From positions 158,916-222,915 of the forward strand of contig MKVB01000005.1 of assembly GCA_001899085.1 (NCBI GenBank): a DNA stretch of 64,000 nucleotides, written 5' to 3'. Of this stretch, positions 37,698-46,649 are shown in pieces. Under the pieces are notes generated by a model that was not told the origin of the DNA, made no database searches, and was given only the letters and a program-made list of their open reading frames with translations. The stretch comes from Devosia sp. 66-14. GTDB lineage: Bacteria; Pseudomonadota; Alphaproteobacteria; Rhizobiales; Devosiaceae. A program made the translations under genes and the position numbers. Each line of letters opens with the position of its first letter. Within the stretch, counting starts at the first letter, position 1.

Positions 37698-38651
37698 TCA
37701 CCCCAGCCGCCAAAACACCAGCGCAACCAGCACCGTCACCGCCAGCGTCAGGTTCAGTGTCATGGCGTAGAGCTTCAGCGAACGGTCGATATCGTCCGCT
37801 CCGAGCTCGGGCCGCCCATCGCCGAAACTGGGCAGATCCACCACTTCGCCGTCATAGCTGCGGGGGCCGCCGAGACGGAAGCCGAGCGCGCCGGCCATGG
37901 CGGCTTCGGGCCAGCCGGCATTGGGGCTCTCGTGCTTGCGGGCGTCGCGCAGCGCCGTGGACCACGCCGTTTCGGGATGCGCCCCCTTGATGAAGAAGGC
38001 GCCGCCGGCGATCAGGAGCGCGGTGAGGCGGGCGGGGATCAGGTTCAACAGGTCGTCGAAGCGAGCGCTGGCCCAACCGAACTCGAGGTGGCGCTCGGTC
38101 TTGTGGCCGATCATCGAATCCGCGGTGTTCACCGCCTTGTAGAGCGCGATGCCCGGCAGGCCGAGCAGCAGGAGCCAGAACAGCGGCGCCACCACAGCGT
38201 CGGAGGTCGACTCGGCCAATGACTCGATGGCGGCGCGGGCGACGCCCGGCGCGTCGAGCGATTGCGGATCGCGCCCGACGATGTGGCTGACCGCGGTGCG
38301 GCCCTCGGGCAGGCTGCGGCGCAAGGCAGCCGCGACGAAGCGTACGGCATCGCCGAGCGCCTTCTGCGCGAGGAAAGTCGAGGCGAGGATGGCTTCGAGG
38401 ATGAAGCCATACGGGATGAGGCGGCAGAGCCAGGCGATGACGCCGGCCACGAGCCCGGTGACAACGAGCAGGATGACGAGCGCCAGGACGCCCTTGCCAC
38501 GGCGATTGGCCTCGCGGTTCAACCTGACCTCGAGCAGGGAGATCAGCTTGCCGATCCACATCACCGGGTGGCCGATGCGGGTAACGAGGCTGTTGGGGTA
38601 GCCGACGAGCCGTTCGAGCAGCAGCGCCAGGGGAGCGAGGAGGGCTTGCAT
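37698..38651 (-). CDS. cobD: Adenosylcobinamide-phosphate synthase (CbiB/CobD)
   Basis: About 317 residues, polytopic inner-membrane protein (VLALVILLVVTGLVAGVIAW). It joins aminopropanol (or its phosphate) to adenosylcobyric acid. Motifs: NSLVTRIGHPVMWIGKLISL near the start, AIESLAESTSDAVVAPLFWL, ADSMIGHK and NAGWPEAAMAGALG. Adjacent to cobQ, which supplies its substrate, with a palindromic element in the 77-base gap. An upstream open frame exists but starts inside that repeat. Confidence 0.94.
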   Translation of the reverse strand: MQALLAPLALLLERLVGYPNSLVTRIGHPVMWIGKLISLLEVRLNREANRRGKGVLALVILLVVTGLVAGVIAWLCRLIPYGFILEAILASTFLAQKALGDAVRFVAAALRRSLPEGRTAVSHIVGRDPQSLDAPGVARAAIESLAESTSDAVVAPLFWLLLLGLPGIALYKAVNTADSMIGHKTERHLEFGWASARFDDLLNLIPARLTALLIAGGAFFIKGAHPETAWSTALRDARKHESPNAGWPEAAMAGALGFRLGGPRSYDGEVVDLPSFGDGRPELGADDIDRSLKLYAMTLNLTLAVTVLVALVFWRLG

Positions 38652-38671
38652 CACCACCTGCCTCCGCGGCC

Positions 38672-38720
38672 GGCAGTCGGGACGCCCTCTCCCGCTTGCG
38701 GGGGAGGGAACCTGACTGCC
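38672..38720. repeat. 49-base imperfect palindrome between cobQ and cobD
   Basis: Outer arms GGCAGTC / GACTGCC and inner arms CCCTCTCCCGC / GCGGGGGAGGG around a tt loop, in the cobQ-cobD gap. Same class as the other palindromic elements. It may shape mRNA stability between the two cistrons. Confidence 0.75.
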
Positions 38721-38728
38721 AGCCCCGC

Positions 38729-40177
38729 TCATCGGGCGAGCCCCAACAGAAGATCTAGATCGAGATGCCGCTCCAGATGCTCGGCCAGGGCATCGAGGGT
38801 CGCCTCGATGGTCGCCTCATAGGCCAGCGTCGAAGTCGCGGCAGCCGAACCCAGGAAGCTGCGGCGGAACGCGTCGGCAGCAAACAGGCCGTGCAGATAT
38901 GTCCCCATCACCGTGCCATCGGGACTCACTGCTCCGTCGGTCATCTCGCCGATATGGGCAAACGGGCGCTCGAGGCCACGGCCGCGGGTGACGCCCATGT
39001 GCATGTGGTAGCCGACGAGCGGGTCGCCTGACAGCGCCGAGGTCGCCCGCTCGACGCGCAGCTCCTTGCTGGGTCCGAGGACGGTGTCGATGTCGAGCAG
39101 GTTGAGGCCGGCCGAGGTGCCGACCACACCCTCTAGCCCCAAGGGATCGAACACCGTATGGCCCAGCATCTGGAAGCCGCCGCAGAGGCCGAGAAGGCGG
39201 GCTCCGGCGCGGTGGTGGGCGAGAATGTCGATGTCCCAGCCATATTCGCGCAGCGCCGCGAGATCACTGCGCGTCGCCTTGGAGCCGGGCAGAATGATCA
39301 GGTCGCCATAGGGCAGCGGGCGGCCGGGCTGGACGATTTCGAGGCTGACGCCGGGCTCGAGCCGCAGCGGGTCGAGATCGTCGAAGTTGGCGATGCGCGG
39401 CAGTCGCGGCACGACGATGCGATAGGCGCCCTGCCCCGGCGTCTGCTGGGCTTCGAGCGCCAACGCATCTTCGGCCGGCAGCTTGCCTGCATCGGCGAAC
39501 CAGGGGATCGGGCCAAGGCACGGGACGCCGGTGCGCTCGGCGATGAAGCGCCTGCCGTCTTCGAAGAGGGAAGGATCGCCCTGGAACTTGTTGACGAGCG
39601 TTGCGGCGATCAACGCCGCATCATCGGGATCGATGACCGCAAAGGTGCCGACCAGTGCGGCGATGACGCCGCCACGCTGAATGTCGCCGGCGAGAATCAC
39701 CTTGAGGTCGGCACCGCGGGCGAAGCCGAAATTGGCGATGTCGTTGGCGCGAAGATTGACCTCGGAGGCACTGCCGGCGCCTTCGACGATGACCAGGTCA
39801 GCCTCCGCCGCGAGTTCGGCATGCGCGGCGAGCACCTCGGGGAGCAATTCACCACGCTTCTTCCAATACTGGCGGGCCGGAAAACTGCCGATGCGCCGGC
39901 CACGCAGCACCAGTTGCGAGCCGGTCTCGCCCTCGGGCTTCAGCAGCACCGGGTTCATGGCAGTCACCGGCTCGCGCCGGGCGGCGCGGGCCTGCAGCGC
40001 CTGGGCGCGGCCGATCTCGCCGCCGTCGGCGGTGACGGCGGCATTGTTGGACATGTTCTGCGGTTTGAACGGCGCGACGCGCAGCCCGCGATTTGTGTAG
40101 GCGCGACAAAGGCCCGCGACCAGCAGCGACTTGCCGACATCGGACCCGGTGCCCATGAACATCAGGGATTTCGCCAT
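38729..40177 (-). CDS. cobQ: Cobyric acid synthase
   Basis: 482 residues. Glutamine-dependent amidation of adenosylcobyrinic acid a,c-diamide side chains to cobyric acid. The N-terminal ATPase-like half ([40 protein letters not shown]) and the C-terminal glutamine amidotransferase half with the nucleophile Cys in [10 protein letters not shown] and His in GTYLHGLF are present. The gene is upstream of cobD and divergent from cobF with only 45 bases between. Confidence 0.96.
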   Translation of the reverse strand: MAKSLMFMGTGSDVGKSLLVAGLCRAYTNRGLRVAPFKPQNMSNNAAVTADGGEIGRAQALQARAARREPVTAMNPVLLKPEGETGSQLVLRGRRIGSFPARQYWKKRGELLPEVLAAHAELAAEADLVIVEGAGSASEVNLRANDIANFGFARGADLKVILAGDIQRGGVIAALVGTFAVIDPDDAALIAATLVNKFQGDPSLFEDGRRFIAERTGVPCLGPIPWFADAGKLPAEDALALEAQQTPGQGAYRIVVPRLPRIANFDDLDPLRLEPGVSLEIVQPGRPLPYGDLIILPGSKATRSDLAALREYGWDIDILAHHRAGARLLGLCGGFQMLGHTVFDPLGLEGVVGTSAGLNLLDIDTVLGPSKELRVERATSALSGDPLVGYHMHMGVTRGRGLERPFAHIGEMTDGAVSPDGTVMGTYLHGLFAADAFRRSFLGSAAATSTLAYEATIEATLDALAEHLERHLDLDLLLGLAR

Positions 40178-40222
40178 GGTGCGGTTCTAGCCGGTGACGC
40201 AACGATCCGATAGGGAGGACGG

Positions 40223-40978
40223 ATGCGCACCATCCTCGTCATCGGCATCGGGGCCGGCAACCCGGATTACCTCACGCTCCAGGCGATCAAGGCGATGAAC
40301 CGCGCCGATGTGTTCTTCATGCCCGACAAGGGCGAGGAAAAGGCCGGGCTCAACGCCATCCGGCTGGCGATGCTCGAGCAGTTCGTCAGCGCGCCGCGCT
40401 ACCGGCTGGTGGACTTCGCCATCCCATCGCGCCGCAAGGCGGCGACGCCGGACTATCGCGAGAGTGTCGAGGAGTGGCGGAACAAGCTCGAAGCGGCCTA
40501 CGAGGGGATGTTCGCCGCGCTGCCGGACGGAAGCATTGGCGCCTTCCTGGTCTGGGGCGACCCGGCGCTCTATGACGGGACACTGCGGATCCTGCGCGAC
40601 ATACAGGCAGCAGGCCGGGAGATCGCCATCGAGGTGATCCCCGGGATCTCGGCACCGCAGGCGCTGGCGGCGCAGCATCAGGTGACGCTGAACCGGGTGG
40701 GCGAGGCGGTGACCATCACCACCGGACGCCGGGTCGGCGAAGGCGAGGCGGACGGGCTCAGCAGCGCCGTGGTGATGCTCGACAACCACCAGGTGTTCCG
40801 GCGCTTTGCCGAAGGGGAAGCCGAGATTTTCTGGGGCGCCTATCTCGGCACAGCGGATGAAATCCTGGTTGCCGGAAAAGTGGCCGAGGTGATGGACGAG
40901 ATCGACAGCAAACGCCGCGAGGCGCAGGCCCGCCACGGCTGGATCATGGACACCTACATGATCCGGAAGCCTGAGTAG
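40223..40978 (+). CDS. cobF: Precorrin-6A synthase (deacetylating)
   Basis: 251 residues. An SAM-dependent methyltransferase (C1) that also releases acetate, specific to the aerobic cobalamin pathway. Its start RTILVIGIGAGNPDYLTLQA and the later FLVWGDPALYDGTLRIL follow the precorrin methyltransferase fold. Presence of CobF argues for aerobic corrin ring contraction in this organism. GGGAGG precedes the ATG. Confidence 0.93.
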   Translation: MRTILVIGIGAGNPDYLTLQAIKAMNRADVFFMPDKGEEKAGLNAIRLAMLEQFVSAPRYRLVDFAIPSRRKAATPDYRESVEEWRNKLEAAYEGMFAALPDGSIGAFLVWGDPALYDGTLRILRDIQAAGREIAIEVIPGISAPQALAAQHQVTLNRVGEAVTITTGRRVGEGEADGLSSAVVMLDNHQVFRRFAEGEAEIFWGAYLGTADEILVAGKVAEVMDEIDSKRREAQARHGWIMDTYMIRKPE

Positions 40979-41007
40979 GCTGTGGCTATTGCTGCCTGAC
41001 GCCGGCC

Positions 41008-42315
41008 TCAGGACTGGGGAGCCACATCGATCACGTGGGCATACGACCCCATGACGCGCCCCTCGACCAGGCCCATCGGCGGCAGCGCTTCACCGAGCGC
41101 GTCGGTGGCGCTGAACAAAGGCGTGCCATGGGTCTGGCGCGCGGACGAATAGTGAAACTCGTGGCCGTTGAGCGATGACGGGAACGGCAGCGGGCTCTGG
41201 TGGGTGAGCCGGCGATAGCCGAGCACGCGCTTGGGACGGTCGATGCGGGTCTGGTGCGGCAGAAGGCCCGACATCGGGTAAGTCGCACCTGCCTTGTCGG
41301 TCAGGCTGGCGCCGAGCACCATGAAGCCTCCGCACTCGCCATAGATCAGCGCCGACCTGTCGGCAGCGGCGCGCAGGCCGCTGATGAAGTTGAAGGCGGT
41401 CGATAGACGGCCGGCATGCAGTTCCGGATAGCCGCCCGGCAGAAAGACGGCGTCGGCGGTCGCTTCGGGAGCCTCATCGGCGAGCGGCGAAAAGAAGCTG
41501 ATCGTGGCGCCGGCCTCGCGCCAATCCGCGAGCCAGTGCGGATAAAGGAAGGCAAAGGCTTCGTCGCGAGCGATGGCGATGTGCCGGCCGAGGGGCGGGA
41601 GTTGCGCCCCTCCCCCAACCCCTCCCCTCAAGGGGGAGGGGAGCGGAGAGCTCAGTGCGAGGAACAGGTTGAGGTCGAGGTAATCCTCGACAGCTTCGGC
41701 CGCCGCAGCGACGATCTTGTCGAAGCCGGCGACCTCATCGGGAAGCACCAGGCCGAGGTGGCGGTCGGGGAGCCCCAGCGCCTCGCGTTTCGGAATGACG
41801 CCGAGCAGCGGAATATTCTCTGCGCTCAGCGCGGCGCGGAGCATCAGCTCGTGGCGCGTCGAGGCGGCGCGGTTGACGATCAGGCCGGCGACTTTCACCT
41901 CCGGACGCCAAGTGGCAAAGCCGTGCGCCAGCGCCGCGATCGACTGCGACTGGCGTTCGGCGTCGAGCACCAGGATCACCGGCAAACCGAGGACGGCGGC
42001 AAGGTCCGCGGTGGAGCCACGACCATCGGCCGCGCCATCGAACAAGCCCATGACGCCTTCGACCAGCAACAGGTCGGCAGCCGCGGCGTGACCTGACGCC
42101 AGGCTGCGCAGGCGCTCGCCTGACATCGCCCAGGGATCGAGGTTGATCGCCGGACGGCTGGCGGCCCGAGCGAGGATCGTGGTGTCGATATAGTCGGGGC
42201 CGGTCTTGGCCGGCGCCACCGCCAGGCCCCGGCGGGTCAGGGCGGCCAGCAGGCCGAGCGTAAGCGTGGTCTTGCCCGAGCCGGAGCGGGGCGCGGCAAT
42301 GACCAGCCCGTTCAT
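41008..42315 (-). CDS. cobB: Cobyrinate / hydrogenobyrinate a,c-diamide synthase with a translated palindromic insert
   Basis: 435 residues. Two-step glutamine-dependent amidation of side chains a and c. N-terminal domain: IAAPRSGSGKTTLTLGLLAA. C-terminal glutaminase: GECGGFMVLG with the nucleophile Cys, and a final GSYAHV with His. Between the two domains (about residues 224-237) the protein contains SSPLPSPLRGGVGGGAQ, encoded by the G/C palindrome at 41607-41645. The frame remains intact and both active sites are present, so the enzyme is probably functional. Note the insertion falls in the linker between domains. Confidence 0.95.
   Translation of the reverse strand: MNGLVIAAPRSGSGKTTLTLGLLAALTRRGLAVAPAKTGPDYIDTTILARAASRPAINLDPWAMSGERLRSLASGHAAAADLLLVEGVMGLFDGAADGRGSTADLAAVLGLPVILVLDAERQSQSIAALAHGFATWRPEVKVAGLIVNRAASTRHELMLRAALSAENIPLLGVIPKREALGLPDRHLGLVLPDEVAGFDKIVAAAAEAVEDYLDLNLFLALSSPLPSPLRGGVGGGAQLPPLGRHIAIARDEAFAFLYPHWLADWREAGATISFFSPLADEAPEATADAVFLPGGYPELHAGRLSTAFNFISGLRAAADRSALIYGECGGFMVLGASLTDKAGATYPMSGLLPHQTRIDRPKRVLGYRRLTHQSPLPFPSSLNGHEFHYSSARQTHGTPLFSATDALGEALPPMGLVEGRVMGSYAHVIDVAPQS
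41607..41645. repeat. Palindromic element inside the cobB frame
   Basis: gcccctcccccaacccctcc followed by cctcaagggggaggggag, a hairpin element of the same family as the intergenic copies, read as SPLPSPLRGGVGGG in the cobB frame. Confidence 0.85.
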
Positions 42316-42446
42316 CCTGCGACCCTAAGATTATGCTGCAAAATCTTGATGCTAGCGGTTAAGATGGGGTTATCGCAACCGGACCGGGGGGTATCGGCAG
42401 CGCTGCGGCGGCCCAGCAGGGCGCTGCACTTGGGGAAAATGCATAG

Positions 42447-43181
42447 ATGAAGATCCTGATCCTCGGCGGGACCGAAGAGGCTCGGCAGCTTGCCGCGCAA
42501 CTGACCAAGATGGGCCACGCGGTGACCACCTCGCTGGCGGGCCGCACCAGCGACCCGCTGCTGCCGGCGGGCGAGGTCCGCGTCGGCGGCTTTGGCGGCG
42601 GCGATGGGCTGGGCAACTACATCATCAACGAGCGCTTCGACCGGCTGGTCGACGCCACGCACCCCTATGCCGAGGAGATCAAGCGCAACGCCGTGCGGGC
42701 GGCGGAGCTTGCCGAAATGCGGCTGGTGCGACTGACGCGCCCGGCATGGAGCGAGCCGCAATATGCGTTCTGGAAGCATGTCGCCAATGCCGAGGAAGCT
42801 GCCGCCAGCCTGCCCAAGGGGGCACGGGCGCTGCTGACCGTGGGACACACCCATCTCGACGTCTACCTGAAACGCACCGATTGCAGCTTCGTGGTGCGCT
42901 CGATCGAGCCGCCGGAGAAGGAGCTGCCGGTGAACGCCACCTCGCTGCTCGGCCGGCCGCCGTTCTTCTTCAACGGCGAGTTCCAGATGATGCAGGAGCA
43001 GGGGATCACCCATCTGATCTGCAAGAATTCCGGCGGCGCTCAGACCGAAGCCAAGCTGCAGGCGGCGCTGCGGCTGCGGCTGCCGGTGTTCATGATCGCC
43101 CGACCGCCCCTGCCGCCGGCGCACGAAGTGCCGACAGTCGGACAGGCGATCGCGGCGCTGAAGCTGGGGACGAGTATCTGA
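42447..43181 (+). CDS. cobK: Precorrin-6A reductase
   Basis: 244 residues. NADPH-dependent reduction of precorrin-6A to 6B. Start KILILGGTEEARQLAAQL and DATHPYAEEIKRNAV, LLTVGHTHLDVYL, NSGGAQTEAKLQAAL are typical. Divergent from cobB, with a 131-base shared upstream region. The start is supported by a GGGGAAAA stretch. Confidence 0.94.
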   Translation: MKILILGGTEEARQLAAQLTKMGHAVTTSLAGRTSDPLLPAGEVRVGGFGGGDGLGNYIINERFDRLVDATHPYAEEIKRNAVRAAELAEMRLVRLTRPAWSEPQYAFWKHVANAEEAAASLPKGARALLTVGHTHLDVYLKRTDCSFVVRSIEPPEKELPVNATSLLGRPPFFFNGEFQMMQEQGITHLICKNSGGAQTEAKLQAALRLRLPVFMIARPPLPPAHEVPTVGQAIAALKLGTSI

Positions 43182-43185
43182 GAGG

Positions 43186-43349
43186 CTGGCGCGGGAAGAG
43201 TACCCCCCACCCTGTCCCTCCCCCGCAAGGGGGGAGGAGACCTGCGCTCGCAAATCTTCGGAGGCCACGGACGCCTGTGCTGGCGTCTCCCTCCCCCTTG
43301 CGGGGAGGGGACAGGGGTGGGGGTGCGTTTCCCGCACTGCCCTATCGAG
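43186..43349. repeat. Composite palindromic element (about 160 bases, intergenic copy)
   Basis: Fills almost the whole gap between the convergent cobK and cobM genes. It starts ggctggcgcgggaagagtac, holds one hairpin (ccctcccccgcaaggggg), a 50-base centre and an inverted hairpin (cctcccccttgcggggagg), and ends cgtttcccgcactgccctat. The outer segments are themselves inverted copies. The same composite, in a diverged form, lies inside the gene at 48618-49733. Confidence 0.85.
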
Positions 43350-43351
43350 GG

Positions 43352-44134
43352 TCATCCCCCTGCCCTCAGCTTCTTCTTTCCGGCATTGCGCAGCACGTGG
43401 GCGAAACTCTCGTCATAGAGCCGCGACTCGCGGAAGCGGGTTTCGCCGAGGACACGGCCGACAAGGATCAGCGCGGTGCGGGTGATCTTTTCCTCGCGGA
43501 CCCGCGCCTTCATCTCCGAGAGGGTGGTGAAGATCACCTCCTCGTCCGGCCAGGTGGCCCGGTAGATGATCACCACCGGACAATCGGCGCCATAGTTCGG
43601 CGTAAGCGCGGTCTCGACATAGCCGAGGTTGCGGATCGACAGGTGGATGCAGAGCGTCGCCTTCGACAGGCCGAGGATCTCGAGGCTCTCGGCGGCCGGC
43701 ATGGCTGAAGCCTTGCCCGACGTGCGGGTGAGGATGATGGTCTGCGATATCTCCGGCAGGGTCAGCTCGGCGGCAATGCGGGCCGCGGCGCCGGCGAATG
43801 CCGGCACGCCCGGCACCACCTCGTAGGGGATGCCGAGCGCATCGAGCCGGCGCATCTGCTCGGCGACGGCGCCATAGATCGATGGGTCGCCGGAATGCAC
43901 GCGCGAAACATCCTTGCCTGCGTCATTGGCTTTGATGATCTCGTCAATGATCTCGTCGAGATGCATCGGCGCGGTGTCGCGAACCAACGCCCCCGCGGGC
44001 GCGGCGGCGACGATCTCGGCAGGCACCAGCGAGCCGGCATAGAGACAGACCTCGCAGCGCTCGATGAGGCGCTGGCCGCGCAGCGTGATGAGATCGGGCG
44101 CGCCAGGGCCGGCGCCGATGAAGTAGACGGTCAT
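43352..44134 (-). CDS. cobM: Precorrin-4 C(11)-methyltransferase
   Basis: 260 residues. SAM-dependent corrin methylase. Motifs VYFIGAGPGAPDLITLRGQR, CLYAGSLV, HSGDPSIYGAVAEQMRRLD, VVPGVPAFAGAAA. Last gene of the overlapping operon starting at 51043; its ATG shares four bases with the stop of cbiG-cobJ (ATGA). Confidence 0.96.
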   Translation of the reverse strand: MTVYFIGAGPGAPDLITLRGQRLIERCEVCLYAGSLVPAEIVAAAPAGALVRDTAPMHLDEIIDEIIKANDAGKDVSRVHSGDPSIYGAVAEQMRRLDALGIPYEVVPGVPAFAGAAARIAAELTLPEISQTIILTRTSGKASAMPAAESLEILGLSKATLCIHLSIRNLGYVETALTPNYGADCPVVIIYRATWPDEEVIFTTLSEMKARVREEKITRTALILVGRVLGETRFRESRLYDESFAHVLRNAGKKKLRAGG

Positions 44135-45912
44135 GTGCTGGTGGTCTCGGCGGATTTGGCCGCGTAACCACGCGGCGTATAGGCGACGGCGCCGGAGCCG
44201 CGCTGGAAGGTGCGTGAGGTGCTGGAGCCGATCATCACGATGGTCAGCATGTCGATCTCGGTCGGATCGAAATCGGCCAGCCTGACGACGCGGACCTTTT
44301 CGGTGGGACGGCCAAGGTTCGAACCGATGATAACCGGCGTCGACGGCGGGCGATGCTCGAGGAAGATGCGCTTGGTCTCCTCGATCAGGTCGGTGCGGCG
44401 CTGCGAGCGCGGGTTGTAGAGCGCGGTGACGAAATCGGCGCGGGCGGCGCCATCGAGACGCTTCAGTATATCGGCGCGCGGGGTGAGCAGGTCGGAGAGC
44501 GAGATGCAGCAGAAATCGTGGCCGATCAGCGCGCCGGCGGATGCCGAAGCCGCCTGGAAGGCGGAGACGCCGGGATGGGTCTCGAGATTGACGCGGCGCG
44601 CCACCTCGGACACGGCGCGCGGACCGGTGGCGTCGAGCAGTTCATAGGCCAGCGCCGCCATGGCGTAGATCTGCGCATCGCCGGAACAGACCAGCGACAC
44701 CACCCGTCCTTCCGCCGCAAGTTCGAGCGCGTGGCGCACGCGGCTCTCCTCTTCGCCCAGAGCGTAGCGGTGCTCGACCTGGCCGCGGCGCAGGTCGGCG
44801 ACGAGATCGAGATAGAGTTCGTAGCCGACCCAATCGGTGCTTTGCTCGAGCGCGTTGATTGCCGCGGCGGTGCGCGACACGGCCTCGCCCGGTCCGATAC
44901 CGACGAGGTGCAGCACGCCCGGGCGATGGCCCAGGGTTTCGGGATCGATCGGGTGCAGCGCCTTGCCGATGGCGCAGGTGGCGCGGTCGGATTTCAACTT
45001 CTCGACCACCAACGGGCCGGCCTTGAGGGCGGCGGCTTCGGCGACGCTGGGGGTACCGACGGTCTGGTCGACATAGTCGGAGGGCGCGCGCAGCCGGTAG
45101 CGCTCCTGGCTCAGCTCGGCGGCCGAGAACAGGCGCAGCGGCACCTTGAAATGCCGCGCCGCTTCGAGCAGCGCCGGCTCGTCGGCCTTGATGTCAATCG
45201 AGGCGATTGCGGCGAGACTTTGCGGCGCCAGATTCTGCTGGCGGAGAGCGAAATCGATTAGGCCGATAACCTCCTCGGCGTCGGCGCCCCGCTCGCATCC
45301 CACCCCGGCAACCAAGGTCCTCGGGTGATAGACGATGCCGCGCTCGATGCGCAGCTTCTTCTCGGAGACCAGCACCTTGACCGCACCGAGCGAGGACACC
45401 GGATAGCCGGCTTCGGCGAGAAACGGCGCCTCGCCCTCGATCTGCAGCTTGGCGCCGAGCAGCAGCGCCATCATGGCGGGCTTGGCATCCTGCGGGGTGC
45501 CGAGCACCCAGCCCGGTGGCGGCTCGTCGAGGCTGTGGAGGAACTTGCTGTCCGACGCGGTGGTGATGGCGGGGTGCCCCCCGAGCTCGTCGGCCAGCTC
45601 ACGCGCCAGCCGGTTGGCGCCGCGGTGGCCGCCGAGCAGCGGCACGATGCTGGCCCCGCCGAGCGATACGGCCAGCACCGGCGGCTCCTTCTGCTTGTTC
45701 TCGAGGCTCGAGGCGAGCAGCCGGATCAGAATGCCGGCGGCGCAGACGCCGATGATCGGTCGTCCCTCGGAGAACAGCCGCGGCAAGAGCTTCAGCGCGT
45801 CGGGGCCGCCCTGCCCGCAGATATAGATCTCGCCGCCGGTGGCTTCGGCGATGCGGGTGGCGGTGTCGAGACCGGTATCGGCAAAGATGATGATCGCAGG
45901 GGTGGTGGTCAT
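44131..45912 (-). CDS. cobJ: CbiG-like / precorrin-3B C(17)-methyltransferase fusion
   Basis: 593 residues. About residues 1-320 are a CbiG-type module: N-terminal sugar-isomerase-like part (GVCAAGILIRLLA, VVPLLGGHRGANRLA-type segment) and a CobE-like C-terminal part (LVAGVGCERGADAEEVIGLI). Residues 335-580 are CobJ (LHLVGIGPGEAVSRTAAAIN, VCSGDAQIYAMAAL, THPGVSAFQAASASAGALIG, FVTALYNPRSQRRTDL). The enzyme methylates C17 with ring contraction. CbiG normally opens the lactone in the anaerobic route, so its fusion here is of note. Coupled at both ends by four-base overlaps. Confidence 0.93.
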   Translation of the reverse strand: MTTTPAIIIFADTGLDTATRIAEATGGEIYICGQGGPDALKLLPRLFSEGRPIIGVCAAGILIRLLASSLENKQKEPPVLAVSLGGASIVPLLGGHRGANRLARELADELGGHPAITTASDSKFLHSLDEPPPGWVLGTPQDAKPAMMALLLGAKLQIEGEAPFLAEAGYPVSSLGAVKVLVSEKKLRIERGIVYHPRTLVAGVGCERGADAEEVIGLIDFALRQQNLAPQSLAAIASIDIKADEPALLEAARHFKVPLRLFSAAELSQERYRLRAPSDYVDQTVGTPSVAEAAALKAGPLVVEKLKSDRATCAIGKALHPIDPETLGHRPGVLHLVGIGPGEAVSRTAAAINALEQSTDWVGYELYLDLVADLRRGQVEHRYALGEEESRVRHALELAAEGRVVSLVCSGDAQIYAMAALAYELLDATGPRAVSEVARRVNLETHPGVSAFQAASASAGALIGHDFCCISLSDLLTPRADILKRLDGAARADFVTALYNPRSQRRTDLIEETKRIFLEHRPPSTPVIIGSNLGRPTEKVRVVRLADFDPTEIDMLTIVMIGSSTSRTFQRGSGAVAYTPRGYAAKSAETTST

Positions 45913-46649
45913 GCGCCGGCTCCGGCGTTCTCGGCCCAGGCCTCGGTGCCGCGGTAACAGAGGATGGTGGAGAAATACGGCCGTTCGTCGTGGGCGAAAT
46001 CAGCGAGGCGGGTGATCCGTTGACGTGCCGTGGTGGCATGCTCGACCACCACGGCGCCATCGGCATGACCGGTCTCGGCCAGCAGCGCGCGGATGCGGTC
46101 GAAGTGGCGACCGACCTTGATGATGGCAGCGACCGGCGAGGCGGCGAGCTCGATGCGGAGCGTCGCGTCGTCGAGCGGCGCGGGCAGCACCTTGAGCATC
46201 TCGTTGCGCGCCGCAAGCGGCCGACCCGCCACGGCAGCCGCAGCGGTCAGCGAGGTGATGCCGGGGACGATCGCCACCGGGGCGTGCGGGCCGACGCGGG
46301 CCACCAGATACATGGCCGAGCCATAGAACAGCGGATCGCCCTCGCAGAGCCAGGCGACATCGCGCCCGGCACGCAGGTGAACGAGAATGGCGGCGGCGGC
46401 GGCGTCATAGGCGGCCTGGGCCGGACCGCGCTCCACCGCCATGGGGATCGCCACCGGCAGGCGTTCGGCCGCGACGTTGAGGTGCGGCGTGGCGATCTCG
46501 AGCGCCAGCGCCGCGTCCTCGCCGGTGGTCGGATAAGCGACGACCGGCACGGCACCGAGCAGGCGGGCGGCTTTGAGGGTCAGCAGTTCGGGATCGCCGG
46601 GGCCGACACCCACCAGGTGTAGCGTGCCGATGGGGCGGTCGATGCTCAT
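45909..46649 (-). CDS. cobI: Precorrin-2 C(20)-methyltransferase
   Basis: 246 residues. GTLHLVGVGPGDPELLTLKA, WLCEGDPLFYGSAMYL and IVPGITSLTAAAAVAG identify the C20 methylase. It starts at ATG 46649 inside the end of cobL (four-base overlap) and ends inside the start of the fusion gene. Confidence 0.95.
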   Translation of the reverse strand: MSIDRPIGTLHLVGVGPGDPELLTLKAARLLGAVPVVAYPTTGEDAALALEIATPHLNVAAERLPVAIPMAVERGPAQAAYDAAAAAILVHLRAGRDVAWLCEGDPLFYGSAMYLVARVGPHAPVAIVPGITSLTAAAAVAGRPLAARNEMLKVLPAPLDDATLRIELAASPVAAIIKVGRHFDRIRALLAETGHADGAVVVEHATTARQRITRLADFAHDERPYFSTILCYRGTEAWAENAGAGA

